A stretch of 64,000 nt of DNA from Photorhabdus heterorhabditis (GTDB taxonomy: Bacteria; Pseudomonadota; Gammaproteobacteria; Enterobacterales; Enterobacteriaceae): positions 59,742 through 123,741 of the forward strand of contig NZ_RCWA01000012.1 in the NCBI RefSeq assembly GCF_018448905.1, read 5' to 3'. How positions within the stretch are numbered: position 1 is the first letter of the stretch; every line of letters begins with the position of its first letter. Positions 17,498 through 26,097 of the stretch are shown here, in pieces. The position numbers and the translations under genes are program-made. Under the pieces are notes generated by a model. That model was not told where the DNA came from. It did not search any database and worked only from the letters and a program-made list of their open reading frames with translations.

Positions 17498-17875
17498 ATG
17501 AAGAATGTTAAATTGACTCACTCATTGATGGCTGTTGTTTTAGGCACCGCCTTGGTCAGCGGTAATGTGCTGGCGGAAGAGTCTTTTAAAAATAAAGCGA
17601 CACAAGCATTTGATAGTGCTGGTCAAAAGATTGATGATTCAGTGAAAAGTGTTGATGGTTACATGGGAGATAGTGCAACCACAGCAAAAATTAAAAGCGA
17701 GCTGTTGGCAGAAAAGGGTATCAGCAGCAGTGACATCTCTGTAAAAACAGAAAAAGGAGTAGTTTATATTTCTGGTTTTGTGAAAAGTGAGGAACAATCC
17801 AGGAAAATTTTAGCGGTTATCGCTAAAGTGAAAGGGGTCAAATCTATTCAAAATGGTTTAACCATAAAAAAATAA
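17498..17875 (+). CDS. osmY: Single-BON-domain periplasmic protein, OsmY-like
   Basis: 125 aa with a signal peptide (MKNVKLTHSLMAVVLGTALV, cleaved after VLA before EES). A linker rich in Lys, Asp and Ser (SFKNKATQAFDSAGQKIDD) is followed by one BON domain (GDSATTAKIKSELLAEKGI ... VVYISGFVKSEEQSRKI). BON domains bind phospholipid surfaces; OsmY is an osmotically induced periplasmic protein. E. coli OsmY has ~201 aa and two BON domains, so this is a half-length form lacking one BON; the reading frame ends normally (LTIKK). Position after prfC supports the osmY assignment. AAGGAAGG lies 6-12 bp before the ATG. Confidence 0.85.
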   Translation: MKNVKLTHSLMAVVLGTALVSGNVLAEESFKNKATQAFDSAGQKIDDSVKSVDGYMGDSATTAKIKSELLAEKGISSSDISVKTEKGVVYISGFVKSEEQSRKILAVIAKVKGVKSIQNGLTIKK

Positions 17876-17895
17876 TATATACCCAATATACCCAA

Positions 17896-18022
17896 TATAC
17901 CCTATGGATTTCAAGATGCATCGCGGCGGCAAGGGAGCGAATCCCCGGGAGCATAGATAACTATGTGACCGGGGTGAGTGAGTGCAGCCAACAAAGAAGC
18001 AACTTGAAAGATGACGGGTATA
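17896..18022. repeat. ERIC element, first of a tandem pair
   Basis: Full-length 127-bp copy that shares its last TATA with the next ERIC. It is preceded by three iterations of an ATATACCCA-like motif (17876-17899), which look like stacked ERIC ends. Confidence 0.95.
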
Positions 18023-18134
18023 GATTTCAAGATGGATCGCGACGGCAAGAGAGCGAATCCCCGGGAGCATAGATAACTCTGTGACCGGAGTGAGTGCCGC
18101 CAACAAAGAGGCAACTTGAAAGATAACAGGTATA
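18019..18134. repeat. ERIC element, second of a tandem pair
   Basis: Same orientation as the preceding copy and abutting it at TATA. It starts GATTTCAAGATGGATCGCGA, lacks the first TATACCCTATG positions, and ends AAAGATAACAGGTATA. Confidence 0.9.
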
Positions 18135-18310
18135 TTTCTTTGTCTAGGGTGGTTGTTTCCCATCCAACAAATTTTAGTTGTACTAACCAGATATGCGCCC
18201 TCACCAGGGGCCTTTTTATCAAAATATTGACTACTTAGCACCATAATATAATGACGGATAATAACTCCCCAAGTTATGCTCTATCCGTCATGTATTTTCT
18301 TGGGGGCTGT

Positions 18311-19375
18311 GTGGGGAAACGTATACCGATAACTTTGGGAAATATTGATCTATTATCCCATAAATATGAGTCGCATATTAAATCTGGAAAAATTGCGCTT
18401 GTTTGTGAAGGTGGAGGGCAACGCGGTATTTTTACAGCCGGTGTGCTGGATGAATTTATGCGTGTTGAATTTAACCCGTTTGATCTATTACTGGGTACTT
18501 CGGCAGGTGCTCAGAACCTTTCAGCTTATATTTGTGGACAACGTGGATATGCCCGGCGGGCTATCAGTCGCTATACAACAAATCCTATTTTCTTTAATCC
18601 TCTGCGTTTCGTTCGTGGTGGTCATTTAATTGATTTAGACTGGTTTGTAGACACTGTGTCTAGCGAACTTCCATTGGATATTTCGGCAGCTTTACGCAAA
18701 TTTGATGCTGGGTGCGAATTTTATATGTGCGCGTGTCGTTCAGATAATTTTGAACCTACCTATTTCCATCCTGATGAGAAAAATTGGCTGGAAGTGATTA
18801 AAGCATCAAGTGCAATTCCAGGATTTTATCGCAATGGTGTCACTATCGACGGTGTTGTTTATTATGACGGAGGTATCAGTGATGCGATTCCAGTGGAAGA
18901 AGCTTATCGCCGAGGAGCTGATACCATAGTGGTGATCCGTACGGTTCCTTCACAGCTCTATTACACGCCTGATTGGATGAAACGCATGGAGCATTGGTTG
19001 GGAGATAGCAGCCTGCAAAAGATGGTGCGAATGCTACAACAACATGCGAAAAGCTACTACCGTACTCAAAAATTTATTGAGAACCCACCTGATGATGTAC
19101 AGATTTTTGAAATCTACCCACCGGCTCCATTAATGGCTAGTGCATTAGGCAGCCGTTTGGCAGCGTTAAATAAGGATTATCATCTTGGGCGCCGTAGTGG
19201 TCGCTATTTCCTGGCAACAGTCGGTCACTTGTTTGTTGATAATGAATTCGGTATTGCTGAGCGTAAAAATTACAATTTTAACCGTAACTTCTTGTGCCAG
19301 AATGTAAAAAATAGAGATTCGGCTAGGTCATCAGCTACGTTAACAGAGTCATCAGAACAGATTAATAACGGATAG
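18311..19375 (+). CDS. yjjU: Patatin-like phospholipase YjjU
   Basis: Patatin-family lipid acyl hydrolase. ALVCEGGGQRGIFTAGVLDE holds the oxyanion-hole glycines, LLGTSAGAQNLSAY the G-x-S-x-G nucleophile, and YYDGGISDAIPVEEA the catalytic D-G-G. The GTG at 18311 (VGKRIPITLGN) aligns with the E. coli YjjU start (MGQRIPVTLGN) and has a G-rich ribosome site; an ATG at 18251 would add 20 residues but has no visible ribosome site, so the start is uncertain. The Ser/Thr-rich C-terminal tail (RSSATLTESSEQINNG) is variable in the family. yjjV follows after 4 bp, as in E. coli. Confidence 0.93.
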   Translation: MGKRIPITLGNIDLLSHKYESHIKSGKIALVCEGGGQRGIFTAGVLDEFMRVEFNPFDLLLGTSAGAQNLSAYICGQRGYARRAISRYTTNPIFFNPLRFVRGGHLIDLDWFVDTVSSELPLDISAALRKFDAGCEFYMCACRSDNFEPTYFHPDEKNWLEVIKASSAIPGFYRNGVTIDGVVYYDGGISDAIPVEEAYRRGADTIVVIRTVPSQLYYTPDWMKRMEHWLGDSSLQKMVRMLQQHAKSYYRTQKFIENPPDDVQIFEIYPPAPLMASALGSRLAALNKDYHLGRRSGRYFLATVGHLFVDNEFGIAERKNYNFNRNFLCQNVKNRDSARSSATLTESSEQINNG

Positions 19376-19379
19376 TTTC

Positions 19380-20153
19380 ATGTTTATTGATACCCACTGC
19401 CATTTTGATTTCCCTCCATTTCGTGATGATGAGCAGCAGAGTTTACAACGGGCGGCTCAGGTTGGTGTGGAAAAAATTATTGTGCCCGCTGTCAGTGGGC
19501 ACAATTTGCAACGGGTGTTTAAACTGGCTTGTTCTTATCCAGAGGTCTATGCAGGACTAGGCTTGCATCCTCTTTATATCAATGAACATCAGGAATCGCA
19601 TCTGGCAGATCTGGAACGATTACTGAAACAGAAACATGAAAAGCTGGTAGCTGTCGGAGAGATTGGCCTCGATCTTTATATGGCTGAACCCCAGTTTGCA
19701 AAGCAGGAAGAATTACTGTGTGCCCAATTGCGGTTAGCAAAACAGTATGAATTACCCGTTATGCTCCATTCCAGAAAAAGCCACGATCAACTGGCGGCGA
19801 TCTTGAGAAGAATCAACCTTCCTCGTACTGGAGTTGTACACGGATTTGCCGGGAGTTTATCTCAGGCGGAGGCTTTTATCCGTTTGGGATATTACATTGG
19901 GGTAGGGGGAACCATGACTTATGAAAGAGCGCAGAAAACCCGTCGCGCAGTGGCTGAACTTCCTTTAACTTTTCTTGTGCTGGAAACAGACGCACCGGAT
20001 ATGCCGCTTTTCGGGTTTCAGGGAGAGCCTAACCGACCGGAAAGAATTACCGGGGTTTTTGCTTCGTTATGTGAGCTTCGCCGTGAATCTCCTGATGAAA
20101 TCGCCGCCCAGCTTTATCATAACAGCATTGAGTTATTTGGATTAGTTATATGA
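19380..20153 (+). CDS. yjjV: TatD-family metal-dependent hydrolase YjjV
   Basis: 257-aa TIM-barrel enzyme of the TatD DNase family. FIDTHCHFDFPPF gives the H-x-H metal motif, VGEIGLDLY the bridging glutamate, PVMLHSRKSHD and VVHGFAGS further metal histidines, and LETDAPDM the final aspartate. Members hydrolyse DNA ends, and some act in tRNA or D-amino-acid quality control; the role of YjjV is not settled. It begins 4 bp after yjjU (translational coupling). The E. coli neighbours yjjW and yjjI are missing after it. Confidence 0.93.
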   Translation: MFIDTHCHFDFPPFRDDEQQSLQRAAQVGVEKIIVPAVSGHNLQRVFKLACSYPEVYAGLGLHPLYINEHQESHLADLERLLKQKHEKLVAVGEIGLDLYMAEPQFAKQEELLCAQLRLAKQYELPVMLHSRKSHDQLAAILRRINLPRTGVVHGFAGSLSQAEAFIRLGYYIGVGGTMTYERAQKTRRAVAELPLTFLVLETDAPDMPLFGFQGEPNRPERITGVFASLCELRRESPDEIAAQLYHNSIELFGLVI

Positions 20154-20375
20154 TTTACAGCGTGATTTTAACTACTATTGGCAAAGATGCCGTTAACTGA
20201 AACTGGATAAATCGATGATGGATTAAGATTCAAGGCTTCAAGGTTATAATATTGGTAATATTTTGTATGAAAAAGTGGCGCTACCCGTGGAAACCTTGGA
20301 GATGAATTATTTTGGTTAGCGCCTGTGGGATTACCTTAGAAAAATATTAGTGAGTATCTCCTGAAATAGCGTCAA

Positions 20376-20457
20376 TATACCTGTTATCTTTCAAGTTGCC
20401 TCTTTGTTGGCTGCGTTCACTTACCGCCGCGCTGCAAATTGAAATCTATTGGGTATA
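20376..20457. repeat. Short (82-bp) ERIC element
   Basis: Both arms are present (TATACCTGTTATCTTTCAAG and GCAAATTGAAATCTATTGGG) but the ~45-bp core is missing. The join GCGTTCACTTACCGCCG lies in a motif that occurs on both sides of the core in full copies, pointing to deletion between direct repeats. Confidence 0.85.
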
Positions 20458-20935
20458 GTATTTAATGCTTGTGATAGTTTATTTTTATCCTGATTTTTAT
20501 ATAGCTAGAAGGAGTGGAAAGATAATTGAATTTTGGCTTAATCAGGGATTAGGCACTATTAATACGGTTATTTTTGTACAGAGTGGATTCGATTAATAAG
20601 TGCATTTTTTCAAAATGGTGGCCAGTTGTTATAGTAGTCATATTTCTCGCCAAAGTAAAATGCTAATACCAATTGGAAAATACTCACCCGGTCAAAATAA
20701 AATATTATTTTCCATAAAGGGTTGATTCAGTGATTTAGGTTTGGGTTTGTTTCCTTAAATTTGTCTTTGAAATATTGCTTTATTTGCTTATCTGTATGGT
20801 GTGAACATGATACGGTAGAGCTGTTGTCGGTGGATAATTACCACCAAACTTTAGCTTCGCTTATATTATATTCATCTATTAATTTGTTATCCCGCCGGTC
20901 AGATTATCTTGCTGTAGATTATTTATACAATATTG
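20458..20935. other. Intergenic DNA between yjjV and nupC
   Basis: AT-rich stretch with no open frame of credible coding quality on either strand, where E. coli has yjjI and yjjW. Nothing recognisable apart from the regulatory elements described just downstream. Confidence 0.6.
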
Positions 20936-21029
20936 TGTGATTTGCATCACATTTTTGGTTTTTTTATTGCTTTTTTCAGTAGGTATTTGTGATGTAGATA
21001 GCTTGTTCATTCCTATGACTGAGTATAAT
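20936..21029 (+). promoter_or_regulatory. CRP site and promoter of nupC
   Basis: TGTGATTTGCATCACA (20936-20951) is a perfect TGTGA-N6-TCACA CRP site. A consensus -10 TATAAT lies at 21024-21029 with only a poor -35. The CRP centre is about 92 bp before the expected start of transcription, a helically allowed class-I distance. Inference: cAMP-CRP activation, as for nucleoside uptake genes in E. coli. Confidence 0.7.
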
Positions 21030-21110
21030 CAGCGCCGACTCAGCGTCAGTGAACGATTTACATTCAACTGACATATTTAATTTATTATTAAGTGAACAGG
21101 GATTCTTCCA

Positions 21111-22388
21111 ATGCAACTCTTTATGAGCCTGGTCGGGATGGTAGTGCTGATCTTGATCGCAGTACTTTTTTCCAGTAACTATCGTGCTATTAAACTCCGT
21201 ACTGTCCTTGGTGCCTTTTTGATTCAGGTCACTATCGGCGCTTTTGTACTTTACGTTCCCGTGGGTAAGAAAGTATTAATGGGTATGTCTGAGGGGGTTT
21301 CTAATGTTATTCAGTATGGTCAGAAAGGGATGGATTTTATTTTTGGCGGATTAGTTTCCCCCAAAATGTTTGAGCTGTTTGGCAGCGGTGGTTTTGTTTT
21401 CGCCTTGCGCGTACTGCCTATTATTGTTTTCTTCTCTTCACTGATTGCTGTTCTGTACTACATTGGTGTCATGCAGCTCATTATTAAAATATTGGGCGGT
21501 GGCCTGCAAAAAATTCTCGGAACTTCGCGTACAGAATCTTTATCTGCGACAGCTAATATTTTCGTGGGCCAAACTGAGGCACCGATGGTTGTTCGTCCTT
21601 ATATTGCGACGATGACCCAGTCTGAGCTATTTGCGATTATGAGTGGTGGCCTAGCATCCGTTGCAGGTTCGGTACTGGCTGGCTATGCATCAATGGGTGT
21701 ATCTTTAGATTATTTGATTGCTGCGTCCTTTATGGCGGCGCCAGGTGGTCTGTTGTTCGCTAAACTTATGGTGCCTGAAACCGAAAAAACCCACGATACT
21801 GTTGATGCAATGTCACTGGTTGCGGAAGAGGACCGCCCTGCTAACATTATTGATGCCGCTGCTTCTGGTGCCGTTGTTGGTATGCAATTAGCATTAAACG
21901 TAGGTGCAATGTTATTGGCGTTTGTTGCCTTGATTGCATTGGTAAACGGTATTCTTGGTGGCATTGGTGGGTGGTGGAATTACCCACAACTTTCCCTTGA
22001 ATTGGTGCTGGGCTGGATTTGTGCGCCAATTGCTTATTTGATTGGTGTTCCGTGGAATGAAGCCATAGTGGCGGGTTCTTTCATTGGTCAAAAACTGGTT
22101 GTGAATGAATTCGTTGCCTTTATGAACTTTGGCGCTTATTTGAAACCAGATGATGTGGTTGCGGCAGCGGGTTTGCAGGTTCTGTCAGAACACACCAAAG
22201 CAATCATCTCCTTTGCGCTGTGTGGTTTTGCTAACCTTTCTTCCGTCGCTATTCTGTTGGGTGGTTTGGGCGGTATGGCTCCAAGTCGTCGTGGGGATGT
22301 TGCTCGTCTGGGGATCAAAGCTGTTATAGCGGGTACATTATCTAACCTGATGAGTGCAACCATTGCCGGATTCTTCCTGGCTCTGTAA
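21111..22388 (+). CDS. nupC: Concentrative nucleoside transporter, CNT family
   Basis: 425-aa inner-membrane nucleoside/cation symporter with ~8-10 hydrophobic segments. It resembles the structurally known Vibrio cholerae CNT more than E. coli NupC: the start ([19 protein letters not shown]), [15 protein letters not shown] (nucleoside-binding Gln-Thr-Glu), [12 protein letters not shown] (binding Glu) and [16 protein letters not shown] (binding Asn and Ser) all match that branch. Slightly longer than usual (~418). Driven by a promoter with a perfect CRP site. It feeds the deoCABD pathway encoded 3 kb downstream; the intervening DNA is a T6SS-type insertion. Confidence 0.92.
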   Translation: MQLFMSLVGMVVLILIAVLFSSNYRAIKLRTVLGAFLIQVTIGAFVLYVPVGKKVLMGMSEGVSNVIQYGQKGMDFIFGGLVSPKMFELFGSGGFVFALRVLPIIVFFSSLIAVLYYIGVMQLIIKILGGGLQKILGTSRTESLSATANIFVGQTEAPMVVRPYIATMTQSELFAIMSGGLASVAGSVLAGYASMGVSLDYLIAASFMAAPGGLLFAKLMVPETEKTHDTVDAMSLVAEEDRPANIIDAAASGAVVGMQLALNVGAMLLAFVALIALVNGILGGIGGWWNYPQLSLELVLGWICAPIAYLIGVPWNEAIVAGSFIGQKLVVNEFVAFMNFGAYLKPDDVVAAAGLQVLSEHTKAIISFALCGFANLSSVAILLGGLGGMAPSRRGDVARLGIKAVIAGTLSNLMSATIAGFFLAL

Positions 22389-22401
22389 CTTTATTGCAGT
22401 G

Positions 22402-22436
22402 TGCAGGTGGGATAATCCCGCCTGCAATCAATTTTC
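22402..22436 (+). terminator. Terminator of nupC
   Basis: 11-bp stem TGCAGGTGGGA/TCCCGCCTGCA with a TAA loop (22402-22426), then ATCAATTTTCTTT, 13 bp after the nupC stop. Confidence 0.85.
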
Positions 22437-22453
22437 TTTCCGGTTTATCTTCA

Positions 22454-22670
22454 TTAAATATTGCAGAGTGCAATATCAAAAAACTGGTCATACCGCGCCT
22501 TAGCCTCCAGAAATAAATAACGCTTAGGCTGCCAGCCACCAAACGTCACTTTCAGACACTGAAACTCCTGAATTATTTGTGCCACCGGGTCATACCGGGT
22601 TTTGGCAATAAATCGCTGATAGTTAATAGTAATGGCGCTCCAGCGATTGACCTTGCGATATTTTTCACTT
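22454..22670 (-). pseudogene. Displaced fragment of Tox-REase-5 toxin
   Basis: Residues SEKYRKVNRWSAITINYQRF to FLEAKARYDQFFD repeat, with two or three changes, the core of the toxin at 23883-24531. The homology spans 22480-22670 against 24107-24298. It has no start region of its own: its 5' side runs straight into an ERIC core at TTTTTCACTT, a string shared by toxin and ERIC. Lies downstream of the PAAR gene, so it looks like a stranded partial duplicate. Confidence 0.8.
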
Positions 22671-22750
22671 ACCCCAGTCACAGAGTTATCTATGCTCCTG
22701 GGGATGCGCTCACTTGCCGCCGCGCTGCAATTTGAAATCTATTGGGTATA
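22664..22750. repeat. Partial ERIC element
   Basis: Core and right arm only (TTCACTTACCCCAGTCACAG ... GAAATCTATTGGGTATA). The left arm is replaced by the toxin fragment; the joint is in TTCACTT. Confidence 0.88.
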
Positions 22751-22835
22751 GGCATATTAACTTCTCCTATTTATCTTATTTTTTGCAATATGAATATTTA
22801 AACCAGAGGCTTAAATGTTGCGAATAAAACTCTCA

Positions 22836-23102
22836 TTAACTGACAAGTGTGAATTTATGCTGACGGGCAATTAATCTTGCCCCGCATGCTGTTTGCATTC
22901 CTTCAAGTGCAATGGATTTTCCCTGATATTGCAGGGAATCAGCACCTTCAATAATAGGAAAAACTCCTTTGCATTGGGGGCATTCGACCTGATCCCCTTT
23001 ACCTGCAATGGAAATACCGTTGTAAGTATATTGGTCAATGGCGGTAATGACTTTACCGCTATGATCTGTTGTATCACCCAGAAGGATAACAGCCTTTGAC
23101 AT
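22836..23102 (-). CDS. PAAR-domain protein (T6SS spike tip)
   Basis: 88-aa stand-alone PAAR protein. PAAR proteins cap the VgrG spike of the type VI secretion system and recruit effectors. Visible pattern: LLGDTTDHSGKVITA, IAGKGDQVECPQCKGVFPI, SIALEGMQTACGARLIA, with the alternating turn-Gly and CP-x-C/CGA cysteines expected. The ATG at 23102 (MSKAVILLGD) is preferred to one at 23126. Encoded third in a minus-strand cassette after a REase-type toxin and its probable immunity gene. No VgrG or other T6SS gene is in the window, so it would depend on a T6SS elsewhere. Confidence 0.88.
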   Translation of the reverse strand: MSKAVILLGDTTDHSGKVITAIDQYTYNGISIAGKGDQVECPQCKGVFPIIEGADSLQYQGKSIALEGMQTACGARLIARQHKFTLVS

Positions 23103-23147
23103 TAAAGTTCTCCATTGTTTTACCATTAGAAAATAATATCGTTGCCT

Positions 23148-23870
23148 TTAAATCTCAGTAATTAATGGCAGCAATCCCAGATTGAGCAACTGAATTTCAA
23201 CATCATTGGATTTATCAATATCATCCTGATTTTCACCATCAAAAATCCCTTTTTGGGTGATGATTAATGTGCCAATTTGCTGATCGTTTTGATAAACGGG
23301 AAGTATTTCTTCTGCCATAGGAAGACAGGATTTATCAATTATTTTAGGCTGATAAAGCATCCAGCCGACACTGAGACGGTCAGGGAAAACCTGTTTATTC
23401 TGTAATGTATATTCGTTGGTTTCAACTTGAATATAGGGGAAATTACGACTGTTCACTAGATATTTGACAAGTTCAACTAACCGGGAAATATTAAGCTGGT
23501 TGCTGTCAATTTTTAGGTTCAGTTCTAACTTGACCCAGTTAGGGCCTCTAGTAGATAATTTATTATAACTAATACTACTAGCTATCTCATCTTGTTCTCC
23601 ATCCCACATATCTTCGATGAGTGACGGAAAATCTTTTTTATAAGATTTTTCAAAGTAACTCACTGTTTTTTCCGTTGGACCTTGTTCATCAAACACAACA
23701 TGTTTTAATGCCTCTTTTCGGGAGTAACCAGTTAAGTACCATGTTTTTTTCTTTTCAAAAAATATATCTATTTGTCGTGTAATAAAATACAAATCCATTA
23801 ACGCTGAATTTACAGTAATAGTTTCCTGTTGTTCATAACGCACATTGATTTCTATACGAATTATAGCCAT
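23148..23870 (-). CDS. Probable immunity protein of Tox-REase-5 effector (Imm52-like)
   Basis: 240-aa soluble protein beginning MAIIRIEINVRYEQQ, alpha+beta in character, no signal peptide or membrane segment, rich in Asp, Glu and Ser. It starts 12 bp after the toxin gene and precedes the PAAR gene by 45 bp. Immunity genes sit directly next to their toxin, and Imm52 proteins are usually reported beside REase-5 toxins; length and style fit, but the family assignment is from memory and context, not from a search. The frame is intact although the adjacent toxin is broken, as expected if immunity is still useful against siblings. Confidence 0.6.
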   Translation of the reverse strand: MAIIRIEINVRYEQQETITVNSALMDLYFITRQIDIFFEKKKTWYLTGYSRKEALKHVVFDEQGPTEKTVSYFEKSYKKDFPSLIEDMWDGEQDEIASSISYNKLSTRGPNWVKLELNLKIDSNQLNISRLVELVKYLVNSRNFPYIQVETNEYTLQNKQVFPDRLSVGWMLYQPKIIDKSCLPMAEEILPVYQNDQQIGTLIITQKGIFDGENQDDIDKSNDVEIQLLNLGLLPLITEI

Positions 23871-23882
23871 ATTTACCTCGAA

Positions 23883-24531
23883 TTAAACTGTTATCATTAA
23901 ATCGGAACAGGGGGTGTAATGAACACTAATATTTTTATGTTCAATAAATAGCGTCTTAAAATATTTGCAACTTATGGGTTGTAAAAAATGCCATTCCACA
24001 TGAGGCATATTATCTAATGCATTACAGACTGCTTGGTGTCTCTCAGCCTGTTTTTTTCCCTGATTTTGCCCCCTTCCACCAACTTTTAGGTTTTCCCTTA
24101 CTATCAAAAAACTGGTCATACTGCGCCTTGGCTTCTAGAAATAAACAACGCTTAGGCTGCCAGCCATCAAACGTCACTTTCAGACACTGAAACTCCTGAA
24201 TTATTTGTGCCACCGGGTCATACCGGGTTTTGGCAATAAATCGCTGATAGTTAATAGTAATGGCACTCCAGCGATTGACCTTGCGATATTTTTCACTTGT
24301 CACCGGAATAGCCAGACATTCTTCGCACGCTTTCTGCTTTTCCGTACTTTCACATTCTTCCGTTTTGGCCGCTGTTTGGGTTTGAACCGCGGAGGTATCA
24401 ACCGGACCATCATCCAAATCATCATCTTCCCAAAAATCGGCGTGGGCTTCTGCGCTCCAGACGATATTGCGATCTTGATCCGTGATTTCAGGGGTTATTA
24501 CAAAATCCGCTTCGTTCTGAATTAAAATCAT
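23883..24531 (-). pseudogene. Tox-REase-5 effector, frameshifted
   Basis: Two overlapping frames make one toxin. Frame one (24531-24043) starts MILIQNEADFVITPEITDQD, has an acidic Thr/Glu-rich linker and the nuclease core NYQRFIAKTRYDPVAQIIQE ... CLFLEAKAQYDQFF, with the E-x-K of a restriction-endonuclease fold, and ends in GKKTG. Frame two (to 23883) supplies the missing end (QAERHQAVCNALDNMPHVEW). The shift is in GGGAAAAAAACAGG: with six instead of seven A the product reads SGKKQAERHQAV without a stop. It may be a true mutation, a slippage switch or a sequencing error. DNA-cleaving T6SS cargo effector is the likely function when intact. Confidence 0.75.
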
Positions 24532-24914
24532 TAACCATAAGCAATCATTACCTATATTGAGCTATAAGATCGCAATATAACCCAAATGGAATGATTGAAA
24601 AAGAATCGATTGTGTTGTTTTTTAACCAAAGAATTCGATAAGAATTTTGAATAGAAACAATACAGTTTAGATGAACTTAAAATGATGGTTATGCATGTTC
24701 GTACAATATTTAACCTGACATTACCACTGTTATCCATCGTGTAATTAAATGAACTGAATGTTCTTACAACAGAAGTAAGGTTAATTAATGAAAAAACAGG
24801 GTATTCCTGTCCAAAGTTCTCTGTTTGGCAGTGAGTTATATTTTTTATCGTGTATTATTTAAAGTGGCAGCAGTACCTGATTTGCAGATAAAGCAGAGAG
24901 TAAATTTGTATTAA
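24532..24914. other. Intergenic DNA between toxin cassette and deo promoter
   Basis: AT-rich; no credible gene. Marks the right border of the cassette inserted between nupC and deoC. No ERIC or IS end could be identified here. Confidence 0.5.
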
Positions 24915-25010
24915 TGTGATTTATGTCAAATTTTAAATTGCTATCTTGCAAATTACATTTTATTAGTGTGACATCAGACACAATTTTTTGAGCGTCTAAA
25001 TGTTCAAATA
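24915..25010 (+). promoter_or_regulatory. deoP2-like promoter with two CRP sites
   Basis: Two CRP-like sites, TGTGATTTATGTCAAA (24915-24930) and TGTGACATCAGACACA (24967-24982), lie 52 bp apart centre to centre, the arrangement of E. coli deoP2 (53 bp), where CytR binds between the CRP dimers. TTGCAAATT between them is a possible CytR half-site. A weak -10 (CAAATA, ~25005) follows the second site at the class-II distance. Transcription would start ~215 bp before deoC. Confidence 0.65.
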
Positions 25011-25181
25011 AAGATGTGCCAATAATTTCACGGATAAAGGCGAGGCTCGCATTAGGGATCACAAGCCGAAGATAGAGCATAGCGCGGTGAAAAGGAGTTC
25101 AACTGTCGCCGTGGGCATACCACCGCTACATCTTTAAGGAACCAAGTCCACTCGCCAACAAACAATTGTTTAAAAGAATGT

Positions 25182-25206
25182 GTGGCCCCGGCGCGAAGCT
25201 GGCCAC
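25182..25206 (+). other. Stem-loop in deoC leader
   Basis: GTGGCC/GGCCAC stem around a GC-rich 13-nt loop, ending 13 bp before the deoC ribosome site (GGAG, 25219). It is unusually GC-rich for this region; possible leader structure or REP-like relic. Confidence 0.4.
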
Positions 25207-25228
25207 GATAATAACGTTGGAGAGTTTT

Positions 25229-26026
25229 ATGACCGATTTAACCGCAGCAGCACATTTAACCACAGCAGCACAACGTGCGCTGAGTTTGATGGATTTAACG
25301 ACACTCAATGATAATGATACCGATGAAAAAGTGACGGCGCTTTGTCATCAGGCGAAAAGCCCGGCAGGTAACACGGCGGCTATCTGTATCTACCCCCGTT
25401 TTATTCCTCTGGCTCGTAAAGTATTACGTGAACAGGGCACGCCTGAAATCCGTATTGCAACAGTGACAAATTTTCCACACGGTAATGACGATATTGATAT
25501 CGCTTTAGCTGAAACCCGTGCAGCTATTGCTTATGGTGCTGATGAGGTAGATGTAGTTTTCCCATATCGTGCCTTGATCGCCGGTAATGAACAAATTGGT
25601 TTTGAGATGGTGAAAGCATGTAAAGAAGCCTGTGCAGAAGCGGGTGTTCTGCTAAAAGTCATTATTGAAACGGGTGAACTGAAAGAAGCATCTCTAATCC
25701 GTCAGGCATCTGAAATTTCAATTAAAGCAGGTGCTGATTTTATTAAAACCTCCACTGGTAAAGTGCCAGTTAACGCCACGCTGGAAAGTGCTGAAATCAT
25801 GATTCAGGTTATTCATGATATGGGCGTTGGTGAAACTGTTGGCTTTAAACCCGCGGGTGGTGTGCGTACTACTGAAGAAGCAGTACAATATCTGGCATTG
25901 GCTGATCGTATCATGGGTAACAAATGGGTTGATGCCCGTCATTTCCGTTTTGGTGCTTCCAGCCTGTTAGGGGATTTGCTAAATACTCTGGGTCATCAGG
26001 GGCAAAAACAAAGCAGCAATTACTGA
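25229..26026 (+). CDS. deoC: Deoxyribose-phosphate aldolase
   Basis: 265-aa class-I aldolase that splits 2-deoxyribose 5-phosphate into acetaldehyde and glyceraldehyde 3-phosphate. [12 protein letters not shown] carries the proton-relay lysine, [11 protein letters not shown] the Schiff-base lysine, and [10 protein letters not shown] the phosphate-binding loop. The ATG at 25229 ([20 protein letters not shown]) with GGAG upstream matches the E. coli start; the extra in-frame codons from 25166 lie in the leader hairpin. First gene of deoCABD, with deoA starting ~70 bp later. Expected control: CRP/CytR from the promoter 215 bp upstream. Confidence 0.97.
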   Translation: MTDLTAAAHLTTAAQRALSLMDLTTLNDNDTDEKVTALCHQAKSPAGNTAAICIYPRFIPLARKVLREQGTPEIRIATVTNFPHGNDDIDIALAETRAAIAYGADEVDVVFPYRALIAGNEQIGFEMVKACKEACAEAGVLLKVIIETGELKEASLIRQASEISIKAGADFIKTSTGKVPVNATLESAEIMIQVIHDMGVGETVGFKPAGGVRTTEEAVQYLALADRIMGNKWVDARHFRFGASSLLGDLLNTLGHQGQKQSSNY

Positions 26027-26097
26027 TAATCATGCACTTCATCAGTCAGTGTGTGACTTGCTGAACTTTTCCGATGTTAAATAATGAGGAGAATGCT

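Noticed and set aside
17858-18244. Overlapping 128-aa and 103-aa minus-strand frames
   Set aside because: They read through the tandem ERIC pair; the repeated peptides (LLAALT, LCSRGFA) are ERIC translations, not a protein.
22871-23099. Frames on both strands overlapping the PAAR gene
   Set aside because: Shadows of the PAAR gene, whose own frame shows the full domain.
24859-25080. 73-aa minus-strand frame upstream of deoC
   Set aside because: Covers the CRP sites and promoter of deoC; no ribosome site; no recognisable protein. A small gene cannot be fully excluded.
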